Source: Algoriphagus taiwanensis (lineage in GTDB: Bacteria > Bacteroidota > Bacteroidia > Cytophagales > Cyclobacteriaceae). Taken from it: 64,000 bases of DNA. Shown piece by piece: positions 7,321-14,817 of the stretch. The stretch's first letter is position 1. Each line of letters starts with the position of its first letter. Position numbers and translations under genes: made by a program. Where the stretch lies: the NCBI RefSeq assembly GCF_036245645.1, contig NZ_BTPE01000006.1, positions 1 through 64,000 on the forward strand, read 5' to 3'. The notes below the pieces were generated by a model, which ran no database searches, was not told where the DNA came from, and worked only from the letters and a program-made list of their open reading frames with translations.

Positions 7321-7490
7321 AAAAGAGGCTATCTCATAAATCATTTGGTTGTCAGCCTAACCCTTCGATTTCGAGACTACCGTCTCTCAAGTGCTCAGGG
7401 TGAGAGGAGTCGAAGACCGTTTCCAGCATTCTGGACAACACTTCAACTTCATTCAATGGGACAAGCTTAACTATTGAGACAGCCTCCTTT
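7321..7490. mobile_element. MITE-like element with 20-bp terminal inverted repeats
   Basis: The left end AAAAGAGGCTATCTCATAAA (7321-7340) and the reverse complement of the right end (7471-7490) agree at 15 of 20 positions with a core AGGCTRTCTCA. A nested dyad (CCCTTCGA near 7361 with TCGAAG near 7409) and GGTTGTC/GGACAAC lie inside. The element is 170 bases and has no ORF. It begins eight bases upstream of the deiodinase-like start codon, so it forms that gene's leader. Whether it moved as a transposon-derived MITE or is a structured repeat is not settled. Confidence 0.55.
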
Positions 7491-7509
7491 GTAGATTGAT
7501 TTCCTATTT

Positions 7510-8334
7510 TTAGTCTATAGTAAATTCCTTGACTCCTCCCGGATAGGTGATTTCGACAGTTTTGTCGCAAGTGCCAAACCCATAATCCACGCTCACAGAA
7601 ATTAGGGAATAAGTAAAACTAAGAACCCCACTGCTTGGGATGTAAATACCCTCATCCACACAGCTCTGCTTGACTAAAAGGGCCTCAGTCACCACTGCTG
7701 AATAATTATTCCCATCCCGGCTTACTCCTGAGGCTGTTCCGGTGATGGAAGCTTCATAGCCCGATTCACTTAAGGAAACGACGCGTGTTTGGTCGGAGGT
7801 GTAGGTCACGGAGGAGTTATCTGGCCAGGTGATTTTGCCATTCTCGATCTTGACTCGGAGAGTTACCCGACTATTGACCAGATCAATTCCTCCATTGGTG
7901 ATGGTTCGTGTACCATCAATTTTAATTCCGTCCACTTCGTAGCCTTCAAAAGTCGTGGAAATAGAAGTTCCCGGGAAAAGAAAATTGCTACCAGAGTACA
8001 CCAAGGTGATTTTGCCTTTTCTCATCACTCCATTAGGACTGGTGCATCCCTGTCCAAAATCGACTATGATGGTTTTCGTATTCTGATTGTGATTGACGGT
8101 AGCACCGGCACAGAGGTCGGCAGTTCCCATGGTCCGGAGACCCAAACCGCTACTCTGAAGGACTTCCAGAGTCAGGTAGTCCAAATCTTCAAATGCAGCA
8201 TTGATGACAAATTCATCTTCTACCAAATCCAAGTCTGGCTCAGGGGCCACAGGATCGGTGTTTTCTCCACAGGAAAACAGCAGCACACCCAGGCACATCA
8301 AAATTAAAAGAGGGAATTGAGATAACTTTTTCAT
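7510..8334 (-). CDS. Lipoprotein, paralogue of the one at 5729-6580
   Basis: A 274-aa predicted lipoprotein with signal sequence MKKLSQFPLLILMCLGVLLF and lipobox LFSC, followed by an acidic linker (ENTDPVAPEPDLDLVEDE). The beta-rich body carries the same VDFGQGCTSPNGVMRKGKI, TTFEGYEVDGIKIDG, KITWPD and late Cys-containing blocks as its paralogue. These shared blocks stand out within otherwise diverged sequence, indicating an old tandem duplication later split by the deiodinase-like gene and the MITE-like element. Function unknown; cell-envelope location inferred from the lipobox. Confidence 0.8.
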   Translation of the reverse strand: MKKLSQFPLLILMCLGVLLFSCGENTDPVAPEPDLDLVEDEFVINAAFEDLDYLTLEVLQSSGLGLRTMGTADLCAGATVNHNQNTKTIIVDFGQGCTSPNGVMRKGKITLVYSGSNFLFPGTSISTTFEGYEVDGIKIDGTRTITNGGIDLVNSRVTLRVKIENGKITWPDNSSVTYTSDQTRVVSLSESGYEASITGTASGVSRDGNNYSAVVTEALLVKQSCVDEGIYIPSSGVLSFTYSLISVSVDYGFGTCDKTVEITYPGGVKEFTID

Positions 8335-8364
8335 AGGCTTTAATTCGTTAAAAATCAGGCAAAT

Positions 8365-8544
8365 TTACTTATTGTCATTTACATTTTTCGGGGTACTTGT
8401 CTTTTTAATCTTGGGCTTCCCCACACATCCGATATTTTGGGTAAGAGCAATTTCTTCAGGCAAAACCCCCATCCCTGTACGAGGGTCCCATTCTTGTGTG
8501 TCCTCATCGGGCTCGATTGGAAGCTTTTCTTTTGATTTCATCAT
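8365..8544 (-). CDS. Small hypothetical protein, 59 aa
   Basis: A short ORF starting MMKSKEKLPIEPDEDTQEWD, then DPRTGMGVLPEEIALTQNIG, then CVGKPKIKKTSTPKNVNDNK and stop. It has an acidic N-terminal half, a single Cys after an LTxNIG segment, and a Lys-rich tail. It starts with two consecutive ATG codons (8544 and 8541) and ends 30 bases before the lipoprotein gene on the same strand, so it may head the same transcript. It has no signal peptide. Composition and position suggest a real gene; a ribosomally made peptide precursor is conceivable but unproven, since no maturation enzyme is adjacent apart from the flavoprotein. Confidence 0.5.
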   Translation of the reverse strand: MMKSKEKLPIEPDEDTQEWDPRTGMGVLPEEIALTQNIGCVGKPKIKKTSTPKNVNDNK

Positions 8545-8604
8545 CGTCTTGTTTCAATAGTCACCTTTTTCTAACGGCCAAGAGGCTATTTTCTATCTTT
8601 GGCC

Positions 8605-10368
8605 ATGGGAAAATTTGATTTTGATCCTCAGCAGCTGGAAGACAAACTGAAAAGTACGAAAAAAACAGAGTCTCTTCTTTCACTTGGACGATTAGTCGTG
8701 TTTTTTGCTTTCTTGGGTGCAGGTGTGCTCAGCCTTTCCGACTCAGAGATTTGGTTGATTCCGGCTTTAGGACTGGGGATTCTTTTCCTCTTTCTGATCC
8801 GAAAGTTCAATCATATCCAAGATCAACAGAAGATTTACCTAGCACTTGGCCAAATGGCAGGTCGAAAAGCACAGCGTTTAGATAGAAATCTAAACGGGCT
8901 GGATACCGGACTTGAATTTGCTGACAAAAACCATCCTTTCTCAGGGGACTTGGATCTTTTCGGAGAGCACTCACTTTTTCAGCTGGTCAATCATACGTTT
9001 TCTCCTGCCGGAAAAGAAAAACTTGCCCAATTGATGAAAGAGGCCCTAAATCCCGATGCCTCCCAAGAAAGAAGTTTGGCGGTGAAGGCCCTTTCCGAAA
9101 GGTCGGATTTCCTTCGGGCCATGGAAGCTTCCGGACTGGCATTTTCCGAGGATGTTCCACTAAGCGACACTTGGAAAAAATGGCTGGGGAGAGTGGAGAA
9201 AAGATCAACCATCAACCAAATTCTGGCCTTGGCGGGCCCTTTGGGAGGCCTCGCCTTATTGGGTGCGACCATTTGGGGCAATCTTCCTCAGGGATATTTG
9301 GGCCTATGGGTGATTTTAGGAACAATTGCCCTGAGCAGGGTATTTGATCCGCTTAAACAAGCTGCTGATGCACTTCCCGTCTCATCAGTTCTCAAGTCCT
9401 TTGGAGTACGAGCACATTGTATAGAGCAGGAAAATTTCCGGAATTCTCTTTTGGAGGAAGAAAAGAGGAAGCTCTTTGGCGGAGAAGAATCAATCACCCT
9501 TCAGCTGAGCCAATTGGACCGACTGGCCCTTTGGGTTCAAAATCGAATGAATCTGCTCTACCTCCCTATCAACCTTCTTTTCTGGACAGATTTTCTGCTT
9601 TACGATCGCTTACTTTCCTGGAAATCCAAGGCAGGTCCTTCTCTTTCTACTCTCCCTGAGCACTTAGCCGATTGGGAAGTTTGGGTTTCATTGGGTGCAT
9701 TTGAACTGGAAATGGAAGGAGACGGAAAAATTACCTGGTCAGTTGATTCACTTTTGGATGCGGAAGAAATAAGCCATCCTCTCATCCTTCCCTCCAAAGC
9801 CATTGCCAATTCACTGAAATTTGATGCAGATCATCGATTAGTAATTTTAACCGGTGCCAATATGAGCGGAAAAACCACCTTCATGCGCACATTGGGTATC
9901 AATTGGGTCTTGGCCAAATTAGGCCTAAGTCCCTTTGCTCGGTCGCTTACTTTGGGAAATTTCCAACTCTACACCAGCATGCGAAATACCGACAATTTAG
10001 GCGAAAGTGTCAGTTCTTTTTATGCAGAGCTGTTCCGAATCAAAAATTTGATTGATCGACTGGATTCGGGAGAAAAGATCCTTTTTCTACTCGATGAAAT
10101 CCTCAAAGGGACCAATACTCAGGATCGTATTTCCGGTTCTCAGGCTTTGGTAGATCAGATTCTGCGAACACAAGGTTTTGGAATCATTTCCACTCATGAT
10201 ATCGAACTATCTGAACTGGCCGAAAGCAAAACAGGGGTCAAAAATTACTCCTTCCATTCGGAGATTCAGGATCAGGAAATCAAGTTTGACTACCTGCTCA
10301 AGTCCGGTGCATGCCCTAGCTTCAATGCCCACAAACTGATGGAATTGATGGGAATCCGGTTCAGATAA
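8605..10368 (+). CDS. Membrane-anchored MutS-like ATPase
   Basis: A 587-aa protein combining two N-terminal membrane helices (about residues 30-46 and 50-66, within VVFFAFLGAGVLSL and LIPALGLGILFLFLI) with a C-terminal MutS core/ATPase region. Walker A is GANMSGKT at residues 417-424, Walker B is ILFLLDEILKGTN, and the late motif IISTHD is present. The mismatch-recognition domain of true MutS is absent. Such membrane MutS-like proteins recur in Bacteroidota and their role is not established; DNA mismatch repair should not be assumed. The start was moved to ATG 8605, as the upstream TTG adds only two residues. Divergent from the 59-aa gene by 60 bases. Confidence 0.85.
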   Translation: MGKFDFDPQQLEDKLKSTKKTESLLSLGRLVVFFAFLGAGVLSLSDSEIWLIPALGLGILFLFLIRKFNHIQDQQKIYLALGQMAGRKAQRLDRNLNGLDTGLEFADKNHPFSGDLDLFGEHSLFQLVNHTFSPAGKEKLAQLMKEALNPDASQERSLAVKALSERSDFLRAMEASGLAFSEDVPLSDTWKKWLGRVEKRSTINQILALAGPLGGLALLGATIWGNLPQGYLGLWVILGTIALSRVFDPLKQAADALPVSSVLKSFGVRAHCIEQENFRNSLLEEEKRKLFGGEESITLQLSQLDRLALWVQNRMNLLYLPINLLFWTDFLLYDRLLSWKSKAGPSLSTLPEHLADWEVWVSLGAFELEMEGDGKITWSVDSLLDAEEISHPLILPSKAIANSLKFDADHRLVILTGANMSGKTTFMRTLGINWVLAKLGLSPFARSLTLGNFQLYTSMRNTDNLGESVSSFYAELFRIKNLIDRLDSGEKILFLLDEILKGTNTQDRISGSQALVDQILRTQGFGIISTHDIELSELAESKTGVKNYSFHSEIQDQEIKFDYLLKSGACPSFNAHKLMELMGIRFR

Positions 10369-10425
10369 AAATAGTTTTGGCATTTTTCTTGAACAGAAGC
10401 ATTTAATACTCGTTAGGAAAACCAT

Positions 10426-10447
10426 TCGGGTTTATTTTGAAACCCGA
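10426..10447. repeat. Short inverted repeat after the MutS-like gene
   Basis: TCGGGTTT (10426-10433) and AAACCCGA (10440-10447) form an 8-bp stem with a 6-base loop 58 bases after the MutS-like stop. There is no T run, so it is not a standard terminator. The rest of 10369-10579 shows no gene; a CTCC-GAAA-GGAG mini-hairpin near 10525 is the only other structure. Confidence 0.4.
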
Positions 10448-10579
10448 TTAGTCCCAATTTGGGCTAGGTCAAATCAAAGAAGAGTTGGTTTGAACGTATT
10501 TGAAATTGAGGGTGATTTTCTTAGCTCCGAAAGGAGATAGTTACTAGTAAAACTTTTGTTTAACCTAAATCAAAAAACC

Positions 10580-10732
10580 ATGAGTTCTCTTTTGTATTTC
10601 ATCGCAGTAATTTTAATCATCGGTTGGATTTTTGGAGTGTTTGTTTATAGTGTTGGGGGATTAATCCACATTTTATTGGTCTTTGCAGTCATCGCCGTCT
10701 TACTAAGGCTGATTCGGGGCAAGGGAGTTTGA
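10580..10732 (+). CDS. lmo0937-type small membrane protein, 50 aa
   Basis: Starts MSSLLYFIAVILIIGWIFGV, continues FVYSVGGLIHILLVFAVIAV and ends LLRLIRGKGV. Two hydrophobic helices (about 4-24 and 27-44), a GG turn followed by IHILLV and a basic tail match the lmo0937 family of very short membrane proteins often induced by stress. The gene stands alone between the MutS-like gene and purK with about 210 bases of leader. Molecular function is unknown for the family. Confidence 0.8.
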   Translation: MSSLLYFIAVILIIGWIFGVFVYSVGGLIHILLVFAVIAVLLRLIRGKGV

Positions 10733-10785
10733 TCTTTCCGGAATTCCGAAGATTTCGGGGATAAATCCTTAATTTTGGGACCTCT

Positions 10786-11931
10786 ATGGCCCATACTTCT
10801 CAAAATCAGATTTTAGGTGTTTTGGGTGGAGGGCAGCTTGGGCGTATGCTCATCCAGTCCGCCATCAATTACAATCAGGATATTCACATTCTAGATCCAG
10901 ATCCCAACGCACCCTGCAAGGATATCGCCCAGCTATTTCAGGTCGGCTCGCTCAAGGATTTCGACACGGTTTATGCCTTTGGCAAAAGCTGTGACGTGAT
11001 CACCGTTGAGATCGAGGCAGTGAATACCGATGCCTTACAGAAACTGGCTGATGAAGGAAAAAAAGTGTTTCCGCAGCCGCAAATCCTAAAATTGATTCAG
11101 GATAAGCGAGAGCAGAAGCAGTTTTATGCCGAGCACGGAATCCCCACTGCTGAATTCGTATTGACAGCGGATAAAGCGGATGTGATTGCCAAAAAAGACT
11201 TTTTGCCTGCAGTAAATAAGCTGGGTAAGGAAGGCTATGACGGTCGGGGCGTTCAGATTTTGCGGAGTGAGGCAGATTTGGGACAAGCTTTTGATGCGCC
11301 GGGCTTGCTAGAAAAACTGATCGATTTCGACAAGGAAATTGCAGTAACCGTAGCCAAAAATGAAAAAGGGGACCTGATCGCCTACCCTGCGGTGGAATGT
11401 GCTTTTCATCCTACCGCCAACTTGGTGGAGTTCCTTTTTGCCCCTGCGGAAATCTCTCCCGAAATTGAGGCGAAAGCCCAGGAAATTGCCAAAGACGTAA
11501 TCCAAAAACTGGACATGGTCGGCATCTTGGCAGTAGAACTTTTCGTGACCAAATCCGGAGAAGTTTTAGTCAACGAGATCGCCCCCCGCCCACACAACAG
11601 CGGGCACCATACCATTGAAGCCAATTTTACTTCTCAGTTTGAGCAGCATCTTCGCGCAGTAATGAATTGGCCTTTGGGTGATCCTGGACTGAGATGTCCT
11701 GCCGCTATGATCAATTTGCTGGGGGAAGATGGCTACGCCGGAGAAGCAGTGGTAGAAGGCAAAGAAGAAGCTATGGCCGAAAAGGGTGTGTATATTCACC
11801 TTTACGGTAAAAAATTGACCAAACCTTTCCGAAAAATGGGACACGTGACCATTTTGGATGAAAATATCTCAAGCCTAAAAGCCAAGGCCAACCGAATCAA
11901 AGAATTGATCAAAATAAAATCCAACGCATGA
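10786..11931 (+). CDS. purK: N5-carboxyaminoimidazole ribonucleotide synthase
   Basis: A 381-aa ATP-grasp enzyme of de novo purine synthesis: it carboxylates 5-aminoimidazole ribonucleotide with ATP and bicarbonate to give N5-CAIR. It opens with ILGVLGGGQLGRMLIQSA, a Rossmann-like loop diagnostic of PurK. The ATP-grasp core includes NKLGKEGYDGRGVQI and the metal-binding NEIAPRPHNSGHHT segment. Length is standard. The stop overlaps the purE start by four bases, the usual coupled pair. Cytoplasmic. Confidence 0.97.
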   Translation: MAHTSQNQILGVLGGGQLGRMLIQSAINYNQDIHILDPDPNAPCKDIAQLFQVGSLKDFDTVYAFGKSCDVITVEIEAVNTDALQKLADEGKKVFPQPQILKLIQDKREQKQFYAEHGIPTAEFVLTADKADVIAKKDFLPAVNKLGKEGYDGRGVQILRSEADLGQAFDAPGLLEKLIDFDKEIAVTVAKNEKGDLIAYPAVECAFHPTANLVEFLFAPAEISPEIEAKAQEIAKDVIQKLDMVGILAVELFVTKSGEVLVNEIAPRPHNSGHHTIEANFTSQFEQHLRAVMNWPLGDPGLRCPAAMINLLGEDGYAGEAVVEGKEEAMAEKGVYIHLYGKKLTKPFRKMGHVTILDENISSLKAKANRIKELIKIKSNA

Positions 11932-12443
11932 ACCCACAGGTAGGAATCATCATGGGAAGTCAGTCTGACCTTCCTATCATGGCGGAAGCCGCACAGTTTC
12001 TCGAAGAACTCGGAATCGCATACGAACTCACTGTGGTGAGTGCTCACCGAACCCCCCAGCGGATGATCGATTATGCGGGTTCAGCACGTGAAAGGGGGAT
12101 CAAAGTGATTGTGGCGGGTGCCGGAGGTGCAGCCCACCTACCGGGAATGGTGGCATCCTTGACCAGCTTGCCCGTGATCGGAGTTCCGGTAAAAAGCTCC
12201 AATTCCATTGATGGTTGGGATAGCATTTTGTCCATTTTGCAAATGCCAAGCGGAATTCCAGTGGCTACTGTGGCACTCAACGGAGGGAAAAATGCCGGAA
12301 TTTTGGCAGCTTCTATCGTGGGAGCCTATGATGCAGAAGTGGGGAAAAAGATGGATGCTTTCAAAGCCGGCCTTCGGCAAAAAGTCGAAGAATCCGCCGC
12401 TCAGATTGAGGAAAAAGGTTGGAAAGCTGTGTTGAAAAAGTAG
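11928..12443 (+). CDS. purE: N5-carboxyaminoimidazole ribonucleotide mutase
   Basis: A 171-aa class I PurE. It converts N5-CAIR to CAIR, the step after PurK, as a cytoplasmic octamer. Motifs GSQSDLPIM (nucleotide phosphate site), SAHRTPQRM (with the catalytic His) and AGAGGAAHLPGM (glycine-rich loop) are intact. It overlaps purK through ATGA and lacks its own promoter. Downstream is a short palindrome rather than a clear terminator. Confidence 0.97.
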   Translation: MNPQVGIIMGSQSDLPIMAEAAQFLEELGIAYELTVVSAHRTPQRMIDYAGSARERGIKVIVAGAGGAAHLPGMVASLTSLPVIGVPVKSSNSIDGWDSILSILQMPSGIPVATVALNGGKNAGILAASIVGAYDAEVGKKMDAFKAGLRQKVEESAAQIEEKGWKAVLKK

Positions 12444-12477
12444 AAAGTTGTAAAGTTTGCTATACTTTCCCCAACTA

Positions 12478-12499
12478 GTTCAAGTCTTCAGACTTGGAC
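12478..12499. repeat. 22-bp near-palindrome after purE
   Basis: Arms GTTCAAGTCT and AGACTTGGAC (9/10 complementary) are separated by TC. It lies 35 bases after purE and 26 bases before the TTG start of the next gene. It resembles short dispersed palindromes of Bacteroidota and could act as a transcript stabiliser or weak terminator. Confidence 0.6.
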
Positions 12500-12524
12500 T
12501 CAGAGGGGTTTTAAAATTGGACTT

Positions 12525-13268
12525 TTGAGAATTGTCACATGGAACTGTAATGGCGCATTTAGAAAGAAGTTTGAAAAGATTTCTGAATTAAATGCTGATA
12601 TCTATGTGATCCAAGAATGTGAAGATCCAGCAAGGGCCAATCACAAGGATTACCTAGAATGGTCAAAAAACTACTTTTGGATTGGTGATTCCAAAAATAA
12701 AGGATTAGGACTTTTTGCAAAAAATGGTGTCGATTTGAAGGCCTTAGATTGGTCGAATCAATATAAAGATCATTCTGTAAAATACTTTTTGCCTTGTCGT
12801 GTTAATGATCATTTTGATTTAGTGGGTATTTGGGCACATAGAAATAACTCCCCAAACTTTGGATACATTGGGCAAGTCTGGAAATATCTTCAGGTAAATC
12901 GAGATAAAATCGGAAATACTATCCTTACAGGCGATTTTAATAGCAATGTTATTTGGGATCAATGGGATCGATGGTGGAACCATTCGAATGTAATCCATGA
13001 ACTTGGGGAAATCGGAATTGAAAGTTGGTACCATCGATTTTTCAAAGAGGAACAAGGGAAAGAGACACAGCCTACTTTATATTTTAGAAAAAGCGATCAA
13101 AGAGTATATCATATTGACTACTTGTTGGGCCCCAATAATCTACTGTCAAAACTAACCCATTTGGAAATCGGTACTCTTGAAAATTGGATAGCATTCAGCG
13201 ACCATATGCCATTACTTTGTGATTTTTCAGTGCCAATTTCAAATAACCAGGACCTAGATACCCAATAA
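12525..13268 (+). CDS. Endonuclease/exonuclease/phosphatase (EEP) family protein
   Basis: A 247-aa protein with the EEP fold (DNase I/sphingomyelinase/AP-endonuclease superfamily). Metal-binding and catalytic motifs are in order: TWNCNGAF (4-11), QECED (about 30), GIWAHRN (about 101-107), GDFNSN (about 137-142), HIDYLLG (near 200) and the terminal SDHMPL. No signal peptide is present. The only plausible start is TTG at 12525, because the first conserved motif begins at residue 4 and there is no ATG before it. The gene is more AT-rich than purKE, which suggests acquisition. Whether it cleaves nucleic acid or a phosphate ester is unknown. Confidence 0.8.
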   Translation: MRIVTWNCNGAFRKKFEKISELNADIYVIQECEDPARANHKDYLEWSKNYFWIGDSKNKGLGLFAKNGVDLKALDWSNQYKDHSVKYFLPCRVNDHFDLVGIWAHRNNSPNFGYIGQVWKYLQVNRDKIGNTILTGDFNSNVIWDQWDRWWNHSNVIHELGEIGIESWYHRFFKEEQGKETQPTLYFRKSDQRVYHIDYLLGPNNLLSKLTHLEIGTLENWIAFSDHMPLLCDFSVPISNNQDLDTQ

Positions 13269-13302
13269 CTTAATTTCTGATAACCAATAACCTTTTTCTC
13301 AA

Positions 13303-13452
13303 ATGAACTGGAACAAACCCGTCAAATTCAAATTCAGTGGCGAAGATTGGGAAATGCCTCTTTCCACCTTGCTGCTTTTGATTTTTGTGACCCTAATCTT
13401 GATGTTGGGCGGAGCTTGGCTGGGTTTTCAGTTTGGAGCAGGACAGTTGTGA
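13303..13452 (+). CDS. Small single-pass membrane protein, 49 aa
   Basis: Starts MNWNKPVKFKFSGEDWEMPL and continues STLLLLIFVTLILMLGGAWL, ending GFQFGAGQL. It has a hydrophilic basic N-terminus and one strong helix (about 21-42). It begins 34 bases after the EEP gene on the same strand. I do not recognise a family. Length, clean start and single helix favour a real gene. The fic operator array begins 21 bases after its stop. Confidence 0.6.
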   Translation: MNWNKPVKFKFSGEDWEMPLSTLLLLIFVTLILMLGGAWLGFQFGAGQL

Positions 13453-13472
13453 TTCAATCCCAAATTTTATCT

Positions 13473-13589
13473 TGAGCCGATTAGCACCCCTAATCGGCTC
13501 ATATTTTTTATAAATTTGAGCCGAATAATTAATCTAATCGGCTCATAATTTCATTATATTTGAGCCGAATAAGAATCTTAATCGGCTCA
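13473..13589 (+). promoter_or_regulatory. Three phased operator palindromes upstream of fic
   Basis: Three 29-bp dyads lie at 13473-13501, 13517-13545 and 13561-13589, starting exactly 44 bases apart. Each begins TGAGCCGA and ends TCGGCTCA; copy 1 has 12-bp perfect arms (TGAGCCGATTAG/CTAATCGGCTCA) while copies 2 and 3 conserve the outer eight bases and the right TAATCGGCTCA. The last base of copy 3 is the A of the fic ATG. Spacers are 15 bases and AT-rich. The phasing (about 4.2 helical turns) and the start-codon overlap suggest cooperative repression, probably by the Fic protein's own winged-helix domain. Confidence 0.85.
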
Positions 13590-14701
13590 TGAGCTACAAT
13601 TGGCAACAAAAAGGATGGCCGGAATTTCAGTTTACTCCTGGATTGATTGATGATGTACAGCTCAAATTCCTGCTGAAATCCGGAAAATCAAACGGGCAGT
13701 ATGCCGGAATTCCTGCAGAGAAGAAAGACCAGCTTCTTGTGGATATTCTCTTGTCTGAGGCGATCAAGACCTCCGAGATCGAGGGGGAATTTCTCAGCCG
13801 AGTGGATGTGATGTCCTCGCTTAAAAAGAATCTCGGCATTCATGAAGAACAGCCTCGATTGGTCAAAGATCATCGTGCCAAAGGCATCGCCAAACTCATG
13901 GTGGCTGTTCGACAGTCGTGGCAAAATCCGCTCAGCGACTCCATGCTTTTTTCCTGGCATGAGATGCTCATGGAGGGCAACCGCTATATCCAAGCCGGAA
14001 AATGGCGAAGTGGAGCAGAACCCATGCAGGTAGTTTCGGGCACACTGGGAAAAGAAGTCGTCCATTTCGAGGCGCCTCCTTCCGATCAAATCCCGAAGGA
14101 AATGGATCAATTTATCACATGGTTTAATGCCACAGCACCCGGCGGGACAAATCCGATTTTGAATCCGATTTTACGCTCAGCTTTAGTCCATTTGTACTTC
14201 GAAAGTGTTCATCCATTCGAAGATGGAAATGGTCGGATCGGCCGGGCATTAGCCGAAAAAGCACTTCATCAAGGTGTAGATCAACCGATTTTAATCAGCC
14301 TTTCCCAGGTCATCGAAGCAGATAGAAATCAATACTATGAGCAGCTCAAGAAGGCCCAAAGCACACTTCATGTGGATGAATGGCTTATTTATTTTGCTGA
14401 TGTAGCCCTGAAAGCTCAGGAAAAAGTAGAAGAACTGATCGAGTTCTCCCTTCAAAAAACCCGGTTTTTTGACACCTACAGCCAAGAATTGAATGAGCGT
14501 GAGCTGAAAGCGCTGAATCGCATGCTTGAGGAAGGACCCGATGGGTTTGATGGGGACATGAATGCCAAAAAATACATGTCTTTAACAGGTGCTTCCAAAG
14601 CCACGGCCACACGGGATTTGCAGCATTTACGGGATTTGGGAATTTTCATTCCAAAAGGCGGAGGGCGTAGTATGCGGTATGAGGTAAATCTGTCTCATTG
14701 A
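13589..14701 (+). CDS. fic: Fic-domain protein with C-terminal winged helix
   Basis: A 370-aa probable AMP-transferase. An N-terminal DUF4172-like region carries the inhibitory helix motif TSEIEG (61-66, matching S/TxxxEG/N), making it a class II, self-inhibited Fic. The catalytic motif HPFEDGNGRIGR (208-219) is complete, so ATP-dependent modification of a protein hydroxyl is possible. The C-terminus (about 310-370) contains MSLTGASKATATRDLQHL then GIFIPKGGGR, a winged helix-turn-helix. The start codon is fused to the third operator, leaving no room for a ribosome-binding site; leaderless or weakly initiated translation is likely. Autoregulation is inferred. The target protein is unknown. Confidence 0.92.
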   Translation: MSYNWQQKGWPEFQFTPGLIDDVQLKFLLKSGKSNGQYAGIPAEKKDQLLVDILLSEAIKTSEIEGEFLSRVDVMSSLKKNLGIHEEQPRLVKDHRAKGIAKLMVAVRQSWQNPLSDSMLFSWHEMLMEGNRYIQAGKWRSGAEPMQVVSGTLGKEVVHFEAPPSDQIPKEMDQFITWFNATAPGGTNPILNPILRSALVHLYFESVHPFEDGNGRIGRALAEKALHQGVDQPILISLSQVIEADRNQYYEQLKKAQSTLHVDEWLIYFADVALKAQEKVEELIEFSLQKTRFFDTYSQELNERELKALNRMLEEGPDGFDGDMNAKKYMSLTGASKATATRDLQHLRDLGIFIPKGGGRSMRYEVNLSH

Positions 14702-14817
14702 TTCAGAAAAGCTCCCCTTATAGCTACCAAGGCGATTCAAGTATTGGGTTCAAGTTTGGTGGGGCCTTAACAGTCTTTCAAAAAATTTGGTAAATTCCCT
14801 GATAAACTCTATCAATT

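Noticed and set aside
13473..13589. Three-copy repeat as a possible CRISPR array
   Set aside because: Units are palindromic, spacers are 15 bases and AT-rich, and there is no cas gene; an operator array explains it better.
14745..14775. GGTTCAAG-like motif as a possible tRNA T-arm
   Set aside because: No matching acceptor, D or anticodon arms are found nearby.
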